Below are positions 17,093 through 26,414 of a DNA stretch of 64,000 bases, in pieces. This stretch comes from JACCXG01 sp963834305. Lineage in GTDB: Bacteria > Acidobacteriota > Vicinamibacteria > Vicinamibacterales > 2-12-FULL-66-21. The stretch lies in assembly GCA_963834305.1 (NCBI GenBank), contig CAWIAX010000002.1, positions 186,001-250,000 on the forward strand, in the 5' to 3' direction. The position numbers and the translations under genes were made by a program. Every line of letters starts with the position of its first letter. Within the stretch, counting starts at the first letter, position 1. Below the pieces are notes generated by a model. That model saw only the letters and a program-made list of their open reading frames with translations, searched no databases and was not told where the DNA came from.

Positions 17093-19213
17093 ATGGACCA
17101 GGACAGGACCACCAGCCCCACAGGAGTGTCGCGCCGCCGGCTGCTCCAGACCCTTTCTGCCGGCAGTGTGGGTGCCGCGCTGCCCGGCCAGGCTGCGATG
17201 TCGGCGACGCCCGCGGCGCAGCCGCCACCCGCGACCGGGACCTCCGCGCTCGTCGCGCTCAACCGCTTCCCGCGCATGGTGCAGGAGTTCTTCGTGGCGC
17301 GCGAGAACAACGTGCACCAGCAGCGGCTGCAGCGGCTTGCCGGGCTGGCCACCAAGGCCGACGCGGAAGCCTACGTCCAGAGCGTCAGGCAGAAGATCCG
17401 CGAGTCCTTCGGACCCTTTCCGCAGAAGACGCCGCTCAATCCGCGCGTGACGAAGGTCGTCGAACGCGACGCCTACCGGATTGAGAACGTCATTTTCGAG
17501 AGCCGTCCCGGCTTCCTCGTCTCGGCGAATCTCTACATTCCCAAGGGGCGGAGCCTGCCCCGGCCCGGGGTGGTCGCCTCCTGCGGCCATTCTGCCAACG
17601 GCAAGGCGATCGAGACGTATCAGGCCTTCTGCCAGGGGCTGGCGCGGCTGGGTTATGTGGTGCTGATCTTCGATCCCATCGGCCAGGGAGAACGGCTGCA
17701 GTACGTGGACGCGAGCGGGAAACCGCTGCGCGGCGCCGGCACCGGTGAGCACAACTACGCCGGCGTGCAGCAGCTGCTGGTTGACGAGCACTTCTGCACG
17801 TGGCGCGCCTGGGACGGCATCCGCGCGCTGGACTACCTGGTATCCCGGGAAGAAGTGGACCCGCGCCACCTCGGCATCACGGGCAACTCCGGCGGCGGCA
17901 CGATGACGACCTGGCTGTGCGGCCTCGATCAGCGCTGGACGATGGCCGCCCCGAGCTGTTTCGTCACCGAGTTCCGCCGCAACATGGAGAACGAGCTGGG
18001 CGCCGACATGGAGCAGTGCCCGCCACGGGCGATCGCGCTCGGCCTGGACCACGAGGACTTCCTGGCCGCGCTCGCGCCCAGGCCGGTGATCATTCTGGCG
18101 AAGGAGAAGGACTACTTCGACGTCCGCGGCAACGAAGCCGCGTATCAGCGGCTGAAGCGGCTCTATCGCCTGCTCGGCGCGGAAAACCAGATCGCCTATT
18201 TCGCCGGGCCCACCTACCACGGATATTCGCAGGAGAACCGGGAAGCGATGTACGGCTGGTTCAACCGCTGCACGGGCAATCCCAGCGACAATCGGGAACC
18301 GGCGCTCGTGATGGAGAAGGAGGAGACGTTGTGGTGCGCACCGCTCGGCCGGGTGGCGGAGCTCCAGTCCAGGCCCATCTACGGCTTCACGCGGGACACG
18401 TCGCGGTCACTGGCGGCAACGCGTCCCCGGCTCGACGGCGCGGCGCTGCGACGGGCGGTCACTGACGCCCTGAAGCTCCCACAGCGGGGCACGGCGCCGG
18501 AGTTCCGCATCCTGCGGCCGCTCCCGAACCGCCAGTACCCGCTGCGGCACGGGCTGCCGTACATGGTGGAAACCGATGCCGGGGTGCACGCGATCGTCTA
18601 CCGGCTCACCAGCGAGCCGCTGCTGTCCCGTCCGCCGCGGAACAGCTCCAGGGCCATCCTCTACATCTCGCACCAGTCCGCCGACGAAGAGCTTCGCGGC
18701 GAGCCGCTGGTGCGCGAGCTGCTGGCGGCTGACCCCGACGCCGCCTTCTACGCCTGCGACGTGCGCGGCGTCGGCGACTCCGAGCCGCAGACGACCAGCG
18801 TGGGCGAGCGCGGCGAATACAGCACGGACTACTTCTATGCGTCGCACGCGGTGATGCTGGATTATCCCTGCGTCGGCCAGCGGACGTTCGACGTCCTGCG
18901 GGTGCTCGACTGGCTGAGCGCGTCGGGCTGCGAGCAGGTCCACCTGGCCGCAAAGGGATACGGCGCGCTGCCCGCGACGTTCGCCGCGCTGCTCTCCGCG
19001 CCGGTGACCAAGGTCACGCTCAAGCACGCGCTGACCTCGTATTCGGAGGTCGCCGAGGCCAGGGACTACAGCTGGCCGCTCTCGGCGCTGCCGGCCGGCG
19101 TGCTGCACCACTTCGACCTGCCGGACTGTTACCGCGAACTGAGGACGAAGAACCTGAGATTGCTCGAGCCCTGGGGCGCGAACCCGGGCCCGGCACCGCG
19201 GACCCTGCAGTAA
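17093..19213 (+). CDS. exported alpha/beta hydrolase, acetyl-xylan-esterase-like
   Basis: The 706-residue protein starts with a Tat-type signal containing SRRRLLQ and an Ala-rich hydrophobic run. A first alpha/beta hydrolase domain (about residues 90-400) has PRPGVVASCGHSANG, FDPIGQGER and the nucleophile elbow GNSGGG near base 17886. HGYSQENR near residue 380 may supply the catalytic histidine. A second region (about 440-700) again looks like an alpha/beta fold but its elbow is degenerate (AAKGYGA). The domains resemble deacetylases and esterases found in plant-polysaccharide loci of Acidobacteriota. Only 9 bases separate it from the next gene. Confidence 0.8.
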   Translation: MDQDRTTSPTGVSRRRLLQTLSAGSVGAALPGQAAMSATPAAQPPPATGTSALVALNRFPRMVQEFFVARENNVHQQRLQRLAGLATKADAEAYVQSVRQKIRESFGPFPQKTPLNPRVTKVVERDAYRIENVIFESRPGFLVSANLYIPKGRSLPRPGVVASCGHSANGKAIETYQAFCQGLARLGYVVLIFDPIGQGERLQYVDASGKPLRGAGTGEHNYAGVQQLLVDEHFCTWRAWDGIRALDYLVSREEVDPRHLGITGNSGGGTMTTWLCGLDQRWTMAAPSCFVTEFRRNMENELGADMEQCPPRAIALGLDHEDFLAALAPRPVIILAKEKDYFDVRGNEAAYQRLKRLYRLLGAENQIAYFAGPTYHGYSQENREAMYGWFNRCTGNPSDNREPALVMEKEETLWCAPLGRVAELQSRPIYGFTRDTSRSLAATRPRLDGAALRRAVTDALKLPQRGTAPEFRILRPLPNRQYPLRHGLPYMVETDAGVHAIVYRLTSEPLLSRPPRNSSRAILYISHQSADEELRGEPLVRELLAADPDAAFYACDVRGVGDSEPQTTSVGERGEYSTDYFYASHAVMLDYPCVGQRTFDVLRVLDWLSASGCEQVHLAAKGYGALPATFAALLSAPVTKVTLKHALTSYSEVAEARDYSWPLSALPAGVLHHFDLPDCYRELRTKNLRLLEPWGANPGPAPRTLQ

Positions 19214-19222
19214 GATCCTCGC

Positions 19223-21022
19223 ATGAGAACAGCCTGCCCCCTGCCTGTTTCCTCCCGGCTGGCGCGGCGTGTCGTGCTCGCCATCGCGGTGCTGCCCGGC
19301 ATCCTGACCATCGCCCCCGTGGCGCAGGCCCCGCCGGACTGGGTGGCCCGCAGCAACGAGCACACCCGCGTGGTGCTGCAGGCGCAGGCCACGGTGGCGC
19401 CGGAGGGGATGGCGCAGGTCGGGCTGCAGGGGCTGGACGAGCAGATCACCGACCTGTCGGACGGCTACGCGGACCGCGTCCGCGCCGTTGCCGCGCGGGT
19501 GGCGAAGGTGCTCGAGCAGCGGCTTGCGGGCGAGCGCGACCCGCTGGTGCGGCAGGATCTCGAGATTCTCATCCAGGCGAACGACGAGAACATCCGTTCG
19601 CAGCAGATCGGCGAGCGCCTGCTGCTGCCCTACGTCAATGCGCCGCAGGTCGTCTTCGGCGGCCTGCGGGCGCTGCTCGACGATCAGGTGCCGGCCGAGC
19701 GGCGCAAGGCCGCCGTGGTGCGGCTGCGCAAGTACACGGGCCGCGTCGAGGGCATCCGGCCGTTCACCGAGCTGGCGATGGCGCGGGTCCGCGAGCGGCT
19801 CCCGCGCAAGGAGCTGCTCGGGCCTTTCCGCGCCCAGGTGGAGCGGGATCTCGCCAACATTCCTTTCTTCCTCACCGGCCTCGAGGAGCTGTTCAAGAAG
19901 TACGGGCTCGCTGAAGCGGACCCGCTGCTCCCGGCGCTGAAGACGCAGTTCGCCGCCTACGAGAAGGCCGTCCGCGCGGAGCTGCTGCCGCGTGCGCGCA
20001 CCGACTTCAAGCTCCCGCCGGAGCTCTACGCCGACAACCTGACGCAATACGGCGTGGACATTCCGCCCGCCGACCTGGCGGTGATGGCCCATCGGGCCTT
20101 CGACGAGATCCAGAAGGAGATGCAGGCGATAGCGGCGGAGATCGCCCGCGAGCAGGGTGGTGCCCCTGCCGACTACCGCGCCGTGATCCGCGGCCTGAAG
20201 GGGCGGCAACTGGTCGGCGACGCGATCCTGCCGCACTACCTGCAGCGGCTGAAGGAGCTGGAGGCCATCATCGCGAAGCAGCAGCTCGTGACGCTGCCGT
20301 CCCGCCCGGCGCGCATCCGCATCGCCAGCGCGGCGGAGAGCGCCCAGCAGCCGGCGCCCAACATGCGCCCGCCGCGCCTGGTGGACAATCGCGGCGAGCA
20401 GGGAGAATTCGTGCTGCCGCTGAACATCCCGACGGCGGACCCGGCCAAGGCCCTGCAATACGACGACTTCACTTTCGAGGCTGCCTCGTGGACGCTCACC
20501 GCGCACGAAGCACGGCCCGGGCACGAGATGCAGTTCGCGGCGATGGTCGAGCACGGCGTGTCGCAGGCGCGCGCCATCTACGCCTTCAACAGCACCAATG
20601 TCGAAGGCTGGGGCCTCTACGCCGAGCACATCGTCAAGCCCTTCATGCCCAAAGAGGGGCAGCTGATCTCGCTGCAGCACCGGCTGTTGCGCGCCGCCAG
20701 GGCGTTCTGCGATCCCGAGCTGCAGCTCGGCCGCACGACGCCCGAGCAGGTGAAGCGGCTGCTGATGGAGGACGTCGTGCTGTCGGAAGCGATGGCGACC
20801 CAGGAAGTCGAGCGCTACACGTTCCGGGCGCCAGGTCAGGCGACGAGCTACTTCTACGGCTACAGCCGGCTGCTGCAGCTGCGCAACGACGTCGAGAAGA
20901 CACAGGGGGCGGCGTTCAACCCGCAGCGGTTCCACGACTTCGTGCTGGCGCAGGGCCTGCTGCCGCCGGCGCTGCTGCGCAAGGCGGTGATGGCCGACTT
21001 CGTGAAGCCGGCGGCGCGCTGA
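19223..21022 (+). CDS. exported DUF885-family protein, probable metallopeptidase
   Basis: The 599-residue protein has an N-terminal signal (residues 1-35) and is otherwise a helical DUF885 protein. Near residue 428 the sequence HEARPGHEMQ gives the H-E-x-x-P-G-H zinc-binding pattern of the family, followed by STNVEGWGLYAEHI with the third-ligand Glu. DUF885 resembles M32-type carboxypeptidases, but natural substrates are not established. It follows the acetyl-esterase-like gene by 9 bases, so the two are probably co-transcribed. No disruption is seen. Confidence 0.85.
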   Translation: MRTACPLPVSSRLARRVVLAIAVLPGILTIAPVAQAPPDWVARSNEHTRVVLQAQATVAPEGMAQVGLQGLDEQITDLSDGYADRVRAVAARVAKVLEQRLAGERDPLVRQDLEILIQANDENIRSQQIGERLLLPYVNAPQVVFGGLRALLDDQVPAERRKAAVVRLRKYTGRVEGIRPFTELAMARVRERLPRKELLGPFRAQVERDLANIPFFLTGLEELFKKYGLAEADPLLPALKTQFAAYEKAVRAELLPRARTDFKLPPELYADNLTQYGVDIPPADLAVMAHRAFDEIQKEMQAIAAEIAREQGGAPADYRAVIRGLKGRQLVGDAILPHYLQRLKELEAIIAKQQLVTLPSRPARIRIASAAESAQQPAPNMRPPRLVDNRGEQGEFVLPLNIPTADPAKALQYDDFTFEAASWTLTAHEARPGHEMQFAAMVEHGVSQARAIYAFNSTNVEGWGLYAEHIVKPFMPKEGQLISLQHRLLRAARAFCDPELQLGRTTPEQVKRLLMEDVVLSEAMATQEVERYTFRAPGQATSYFYGYSRLLQLRNDVEKTQGAAFNPQRFHDFVLAQGLLPPALLRKAVMADFVKPAAR

Positions 21023-21068
21023 GCAGCGCGCAGCCCGCGGGTGCTCGCGCTCAGGAACAACGCCGGGT

Positions 21069-22709
21069 TCAGCGTCCGGGTCCGGCCGGGGCGCGGCAGT
21101 CGAAGCTTGCGGCCTCGTTCGTGTTGCCGGCGCCTGTGTAGACCGCGACCTGCGGGTAGGGGCAGAGCGGCCGCACCCTGTCGGCCACGCCGTTGATCTC
21201 GCGGGTGGCAATGATGCGGTCGGGCGCCACCCCGCGCTCGACCCACTGTTCGAGCGCACCCTGCGCATCGAAGGTGTTCGGCCCCGTGCCGCCGCTGCAG
21301 TGCGCCATCCCCGGCGCCATGAAGAGCCGATAGAAGCTCTGGACGTCCTTCAAGGTTCCGGCTCGATCCTCACGGCCCTGTCCGGCGAACGACAGGACGC
21401 TCTCGTAGTAGTCGATGCTGCTCTGCGCGCTGATCAACTGATCGTTCCAGCCGTGGTACTGCAGCAGCTTGCCGCCGCGCGTGCGGAACTCGCCGAGATC
21501 CGGGTTCGTGGCGTTGAGCACGGGTGCGAGCGCCGCCTCCGCCGCCGCATGCTTGTCGTAGTCGGCGGGATCCGTGAACTCGAACGTTCGCCAGTCCCAC
21601 GCCGGATCGCGGAACACCAGCCACTTGTAGTGGGCGAGCGGGATCGTGAACGGGTTCTCGCGGTCGCGGTGGACCCAGAAGGGCTCGCTGCCGCGCGCGA
21701 GGCCGGGAAACACCTGCCGGCCGGTGCGGGGATCCTTCAGGCCGTCATAGACGCGCCGCGCCGCCTGCGCCTGCGCCGCCGTGAGGCAGGTGACGGGCTC
21801 CTGGCCGGCCGTGCAGGTCAGCACCGCGGGATCGAAGCCGCACTGGCGGGGGTCCTCAATGACGCCGTCAACCACACCATCGCCGCCGTCGCACGCGGCC
21901 ATCGCGGCGCGGTGCAGGAGGCCGAGCGCGGCTGGCGGGAGGAAGCTGTCGGGCCCCTGCAGCACGGCCAGGATGCCGTCCAGGTCGCCCGCCATCAGCC
22001 GCGTCCAGTTGTTGGCCGGCATCGCCGAGACGATGCCGTCGTAGTCGGCGGGGAAGCGCTGCGCCTCCATCAGGCCCTGGTAGCCGCCCGACGAACAGCC
22101 GATGAAATACGAGCGGGCCGGCGCCTTGCCGTAGAACGACTGCAGGAGCGCCTTCGCCGCCACCGCGGTCTCGTGCTGGGAGCGGTAGGCGAAGTCCACG
22201 AGCTGCTCCGGCTTCTCGAAGGCGAAGCGGGCGGCGTTCTGGCCCGGCGCCGCGTCGTGGCCGGTGTTGGTCGAGGCGGTCGCATAGCCGCGGCGCAGCT
22301 GGGCGGCCAGGGCGCCGTACGAGATCGTTCCGGCCCAGCCGCCGTTGCCAACGCCGGCGAACTTGCCGTTCCACGCCTGCAGGGGCAGCCACACCTCGAA
22401 GCGGATCGCGGATTCCGGCGTGGGCGCGATGACGCCCGCCACCCGGCAGAACGGCGGCAGGTCGCTCTGGGGGTTCGTCGACCCGGGCGGCGTGAACGAT
22501 CCGGCGGTGACCGTCTCGGCAGAGTTGATCGTGGTGGAGGGGAGCTTCTGTGCGACGAGGCCTGCGCACGACGCTGCCAGGTCCGTCCCGGCCGGCGCGC
22601 CCTTCCCCGGGCCGGCCTGCGCCGGGGTGGCCTGTGCGGCGAGATGCGGGGCGAAGGCCAGCGTCAGGAGGATCGCGACGATGGTCGGGACGGCGCGTGA
22701 TGCATTCAT
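21069..22709 (-). CDS. tannase/feruloyl esterase family protein
   Basis: The 546-residue secreted hydrolase cleaves phenolic esters such as gallate or ferulate esters. It has a signal peptide ending near HLAAQA. The nucleophile motif is GCSSGGYQG and the acid is in YHGWNDQLI. The histidine motif is MAHCSGG; the cysteine neighbouring Ser and the one neighbouring His form the disulfide-bridged CS-D-HC arrangement of this family. The protein is complete. It converges on the DUF885 gene, and its 5' side faces a dispersed repeat. It fits the plant-polymer-degrading theme of this window. Confidence 0.92.
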   Translation of the reverse strand: MNASRAVPTIVAILLTLAFAPHLAAQATPAQAGPGKGAPAGTDLAASCAGLVAQKLPSTTINSAETVTAGSFTPPGSTNPQSDLPPFCRVAGVIAPTPESAIRFEVWLPLQAWNGKFAGVGNGGWAGTISYGALAAQLRRGYATASTNTGHDAAPGQNAARFAFEKPEQLVDFAYRSQHETAVAAKALLQSFYGKAPARSYFIGCSSGGYQGLMEAQRFPADYDGIVSAMPANNWTRLMAGDLDGILAVLQGPDSFLPPAALGLLHRAAMAACDGGDGVVDGVIEDPRQCGFDPAVLTCTAGQEPVTCLTAAQAQAARRVYDGLKDPRTGRQVFPGLARGSEPFWVHRDRENPFTIPLAHYKWLVFRDPAWDWRTFEFTDPADYDKHAAAEAALAPVLNATNPDLGEFRTRGGKLLQYHGWNDQLISAQSSIDYYESVLSFAGQGREDRAGTLKDVQSFYRLFMAPGMAHCSGGTGPNTFDAQGALEQWVERGVAPDRIIATREINGVADRVRPLCPYPQVAVYTGAGNTNEAASFDCRAPAGPGR

Positions 22710-22785
22710 GTCGTCAGTCCGGAATCTGAGCGCCAGCCATCGTCCGCTTGAGCGGGACAGCTGCGGCCGCAGGCGGAGGCGCGAT

Positions 22786-22804
22786 GTGGCGGCATTATGC
22801 CACC
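22786..22804. repeat. palindromic motif at the end of a dispersed repeat
   Basis: The sequence GTGGCGGCATTATGCCCAC is nearly the same as a palindrome at 24198-24215. Both lie between a repeat copy and a leftward gene start. Confidence 0.4.
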
Positions 22805-22849
22805 AGCAGCCATGGTGTTTCGTGACGGACTGGCACAGAGCCCGGTTGC

Positions 22850-23066
22850 GCCTCGGCCTACGCGCGGAACAATACGCCTCCGGCGAGCGCGCTGGCGATG
22901 CCCGCTCCGGCTCGGGTCATGCGAGAGCCGGTGCGCAATCAGTTGGCATCTAGGTGTCCGACGCAGTGGCGCACGCCTCCGCCGGAGCGCCTGCGACGCA
23001 CTCAGACTGCCGCGTCGCGCTCGCCGAATCGCGTCGGCAGAGCGACATGGCCCGTCCGCCACGCGT
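22850..23066 (-). repeat. inverted copy of the 269-bp dispersed repeat
   Basis: On the minus strand this stretch matches the two copies at 35621 and 35996 over nearly its whole length, with scattered substitutions and small indels. Shared blocks include the one around GTGCGCAATCAGTTGG and the end CGCCTCGGCCTACGCGCGGA. No coding potential is convincing in either direction. The rest of the 750-base gap (22710-23462) holds no recognised gene apart from a doubtful small ORF. Confidence 0.85.
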
Positions 23067-23186
23067 CGCGCGTTTGCCCTTCGCCCGCCCTGGTTGCCCC
23101 GCCCGCCGCGGCGGTGTGGAGAGACGACTCAGATATGATCTCGCTGGCGGGCGATCGGGCAGGCTCGCGGCGAGGAACAGGAGCCG

Positions 23187-23387
23187 ATGGCAAAGCAGGA
23201 AGGCTGGATGCGGCGGACGGAGCTGATCGTGGTCGCGGCCGCCGCGCTGCTGCTCGCGCTCGCATCGTCTCCCGGTTCACGGGACCTAGCCTACAGTCTG
23301 CGTCCTGACGTGAGCAGGCACTGGTCCACATCGCGGATGACGCCGATGCGGTCGCTGGCGTTGCCGCTGACCTTCGCCACGGGGTGA
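23187..23387 (+). other. doubtful small ORF with hydrophobic N-terminus
   Basis: The 66-residue frame starts at ATG 23187, four bases after an AGGAG. It has a signal-like hydrophobic stretch (VVAAAALLLALAS) but then turns into non-descript sequence. It could be the beginning of a lost exported protein left beside the repeat. I do not recognise it. Confidence 0.2.
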
Positions 23388-23462
23388 TCGTCGACCGACA
23401 TCCTGCTGACCTCCGCCGCCGGTGGGGCGTCACATCCCCAGTCGAAACGCCAGCACGCGGGG

Positions 23463-24171
23463 CTACGGCGTCACACGAAGGTTCGCGAAGTCACCGTCGC
23501 TGTTGTTGCCGGTCCACAGGCCGATGGCGGCGCGGTCGAGCGTGCCGAGCTTGCGCACCTCGAGCGTGGGCGACTGCACCGCTCCGGCATAAACCTGCAC
23601 CGTCGCGACCTTCACCACGATGCGGAGCGGCACCCAGTCCGTTGGCGCCACGGACGCGTCCACCGGGTTCTCGAACTCGCTCGGGAACTCCTTCCGGAGA
23701 CGCGGCCAGTCGTAGTCGGGGACGGAGATGTACTGCACGGCATTCTGGCGCCGCGCGGGATCCCCGGCGCGGAAGTTGAACGGACGCAGATACACCGCTT
23801 CGTAGGTCGCGTCGTCCTTGCGATGAAAGGCGATGCCCACGAAGCTGCGCTGCTGCACGTCGCGGCCGCGCACGTTCACTTCGATCGTGCCTTCCCCGAA
23901 ATCACTCCCGTCAATCCAGACGACGCCCAGTCCCTCCTTTTCGGAGACGTGGACGCAGCCAGGCATGCCGTCGAGCCTGGTGACATCGCGATTCACCGAC
24001 CGGAGCGTGCCGCCGGCCAGGCGCGCCGCCAGGTCGATCGACGGCGCCGACGGGGCTGGCGCTCTGCACGGCTGGCGGCAGTTCGGCGCGCGTCGGTGCG
24101 GCGGGCAAGGGTGCGATGGCCCCGAGGGCAAGCACGAGGGACGCAATCGTGCTGACGGTGAGTCGGCGCAT
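23463..24171 (-). CDS. exported beta-sandwich protein, DUF1080-like (one frameshift)
   Basis: ATG 24171 opens a signal peptide (MRRLTVSTIASLVLALG). Near base 24035 the frame changes into a segment reading IDLAARLAGGTLRSVNRDVTRLDG. The body has GVVWIDGSDFGEGTIEVNVRG, SFVGIAFHRKDDATYEAVYLRPFN and, at the end, IGLWTGNNSDGDFANLRVTP, typical of DUF1080/family-16-like concanavalin folds. The family binds or cleaves sugars; a lectin-like binding role is as likely as hydrolysis. With the shift repaired it is about 235 residues. A repeat copy lies directly upstream. Confidence 0.75.
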
Positions 24172-24197
24172 GTCGATCCTCCTGAACGCGAAAGCGG

Positions 24198-24215
24198 TGT
24201 GGCGGCATTTTGCCA
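24198..24215. repeat. palindromic motif GTGGC-N8-GCCAC
   Basis: Second copy of the palindrome seen at 22786. It lies 27 bases upstream of the DUF1080-like start codon, between this and a dispersed repeat. Confidence 0.4.
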
Positions 24216-24288
24216 CCGGCGCCCAGCCGCGCGACCGCCATCACGCTTCGTTGCGCATGGGCATCGCCCAGCGACGTTCCGTCTGTGT

Positions 24289-24440
24289 GGCGGCGCTTCG
24301 TGGCGGCCAAGCCATATCGTCCTGCCGCGCCTCGGCGTACGCGCGGCAGTTCGCGCCAGCCGCACTGCGCCGGCAGGCCGACAGCGCTCGTCCGCCGCGC
24401 GCCGCACGTTGGGCTTTGGGAGTTGGGAGTCGGGAGTCGA
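24289..24440 (-). repeat. inverted, internally deleted copy of the dispersed repeat
   Basis: On the minus strand, blocks 24405-24351 and 24348-24289 match the two ends of the 269-bp repeat at 35621, but the central part of about 150 bases is missing. The outer side (24440-24408) has tandem CCCAACTCCC-type heptads like those at 35105-35131 and 35908-35935. No gene is seen in 24172-24795. Confidence 0.75.
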
Positions 24441-24497
24441 TTCAGGCGTACCCGCAGGTCGTTCGTAAGCCTCCGGGAGCCGGCCTGCTGGACGGGG

Positions 24498-24750
24498 CCG
24501 GTGCTGGTCGGCCGGGGACCTTGGAGCGAGGCGCTTCGCCGCGCAGCCGGAACGCGGGCGGAGCGATTCTCGCGGCGAGTCCGGTCCCTGCGATCCGTGT
24601 CGTCCGCCCAACCACCGGCGCATCGGTGCGCCTGGCGGATGGAGTCCTGACCATCCCTACTCGCCGCGGCGACGAGCGCAGCGAGCGTCCGAGCGCAGGC
24701 CGCGTTCCCGCCTCGCGGAAGCGGGCCCCGGACGGGCAGTGCCGGCACCG
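24498..24750 (-). repeat. inverted copy of the second dispersed repeat (type B)
   Basis: On the minus strand this matches 35302-35560 through most of its length. Shared stretches include CCGGGGCCCGCTTCCGCGAG, GCACCGATGCGCCGGTGGT and CGCTCCGCCCGCGTTCCGGC. The copy is diverged but collinear. Confidence 0.8.
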
Positions 24751-24795
24751 GCCCAACTCGCCGGCGGGCCGACGTGGCTCACCCGCAAGACCGCG

Positions 24796-26215
24796 CTACG
24801 GCGCTCGTGTCTGGACGCGATACAGCCTGGTCTGCGTCCGGAGGTAGAGCGCCTCGGCATCCGCGGCGGGGGAGGCCAGGCTCATCTCCTCGAGGTGGTT
24901 GCGCGCGATCTCGCTGTAGCTGTCGCCGGCCCCGAGCACGATCGTTTCGCCGTCTTCGCTGAGGCAGTAGATCCGTCCATCGCTCGCGAGCGGAGAGCTC
25001 GAAAACGTCCGGCCGCCACCGCCGACCCGGGCCTTGTAGAGCTCCGCACCGGTCCTGGCATCGGCGACCTGCAGCACGCCGTTGTCGTTCACGGCGTAGA
25101 CCCGGTCGCGGTAGACGAGCGGCGACGAGGTGTAGGCGGAGAACCGCGGCAGCGTCCACGCGACGAACGGCGACTCGCGTCCCTCGACGGGCGTGATGTC
25201 GCCGCTGGCGCCGGGACGGACGGCAAACAGCGGCCGGCTGGCGTCTCCCTGCGATCCCGAGCCGACGTAGAGCAGGCCGCCCGCGGCGACCGGGCTGGGC
25301 GTGGCCTGGGTCATGCCCTTCAGCCGCCACAGCTCGCGGCCGGCGGTGTCGTAGCTGATGACGAAGCCGCGGCCGATCGTGACGATCTCGGTCCGCCCGG
25401 CGGTCTGCCACACGAAGGGCGTGGCCCAGCCTGACGCCATCCGGCTCGCCAGGTCGGTGCGCTTGACGCTCCACAGCTCCCGGCCCGTTTTCGCGTCCAG
25501 CGCGGCGAGGAAGCTCGCGCCGTCGTTGTCGTGCAGCTGATAGAGGCGGCCGTCGTGCACCACTGGCGACGAGGCGGTGCCGAAGTCGAGATAGATCGGC
25601 TGCGGCGGCCAGGTGTGCTGCCAGAGCAGCGTGCCGTCCATCGTGTAGCAGAACACCCCGACGTTCCCGCCAAACGAGGCGTAGATCCGTTCGCCGTCGG
25701 TGGCGGGCGTCTCGGACGCGTAGGTATTCTTCCGGTGACGTCCCCCGGGCGGGGGACCGCGGTGCGCCTCGCGCTGCCACAAGACCTTGCCGTCGCTCTT
25801 GCGCAGCGCCAGGACCACGTAGCGGATGTCGCCGCTCTCGCCAGTCAGCTCGATGTCGCGATTGACGACGCGCTTGAGGATCTCGGCTTCGGACAGCCCC
25901 TGCTTCTCGAGCTCCGCCGCGTAGTCGTTGCCGAAGATGCCGGTGGAGGGCGCCTTGAAGGCGCCGGGGCTGATGGCGGTGGTCAGGAACACACGGTCGC
26001 CCCACAGGATCGGCGACGACCACCCGCGGCCGGGAATGTCCGCGGCCCACGCGATGTTCTCGGTGGCCGACCAGCGCACCGGCAGCGTGGCGCCGTCGGC
26101 CACGCCGGCCCCGTCGGGCCCGCGGAACTGCGGCCACTCGAGCGGCGCGGCGTGCAGGTCCGGTGATCAGCAGGAGGCAGGCGACGGGGGCAGCACAGAT
26201 GGTCTTGACGGTCAT
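24796..26215 (-). CDS. exported PQQ-type beta-propeller protein (one frameshift)
   Basis: ATG 26215 starts a signal peptide (MTVKTICAAPVACLLLITG). The frame changes near 26160 and continues as LEWPQFRGPDGAGVADGA, the usual opening of PQQ-like propellers. Blades with A-W-x-x-D-x-x-G-G and tryptophan-docking-like repeats follow (GWSSPILWGDRVFLTT, WSVKRTDLASRMASGW, LLYVGSGSQGD), ending QTRLYRVQTRAP. It probably coats the cell surface or periplasm. Binding of PQQ itself is not shown, since these propellers often act as scaffolds. About 470 residues after repair. Confidence 0.85.
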
Positions 26216-26373
26216 GGGTGGCTCCATTGTGCAACAGGCGCGGGCGCGATGGCTGCCGCCGGCCACGCCGTTCGTCACTTTCCCGCCGGATCTCCAGGTG
26301 CAGACGACGGTGCCCGCGCCGCGGGGGTGTGACGGCGCCGCGCCGAGGGGCGGAGGGCACTGCGGCGACGGCC

Positions 26374-26409
26374 TTGACAGGCGCCTACTGTCCTACTGTC
26401 ATAGGACAG
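26374..26409 (+). promoter_or_regulatory. promoter with overlapping GntR operator
   Basis: A perfect -35 TTGACA (26374-26379) is followed after 17 bases by TGTCAT (26397-26402). The 8-bp perfect inverted repeat CTGTCCTA (26388-26395) / TAGGACAG (26402-26409) straddles the -10 region. A bound repressor would block RNA polymerase, so autorepression by the downstream GntR protein is likely. Confidence 0.75.
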
Positions 26410-26414
26410 TCAGC

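Noticed and set aside
21014..21031. GCGCGCT/AGCGCGC hairpin across the DUF885 stop codon as a terminator
   Set aside because: Short stem, no T tract, and such words are frequent at this GC content.
18407..21268. Minus-strand open frame of 953 codons
   Set aside because: Antisense to two clear plus-strand genes (hydrolase and DUF885), with the same composition bias and no motif.
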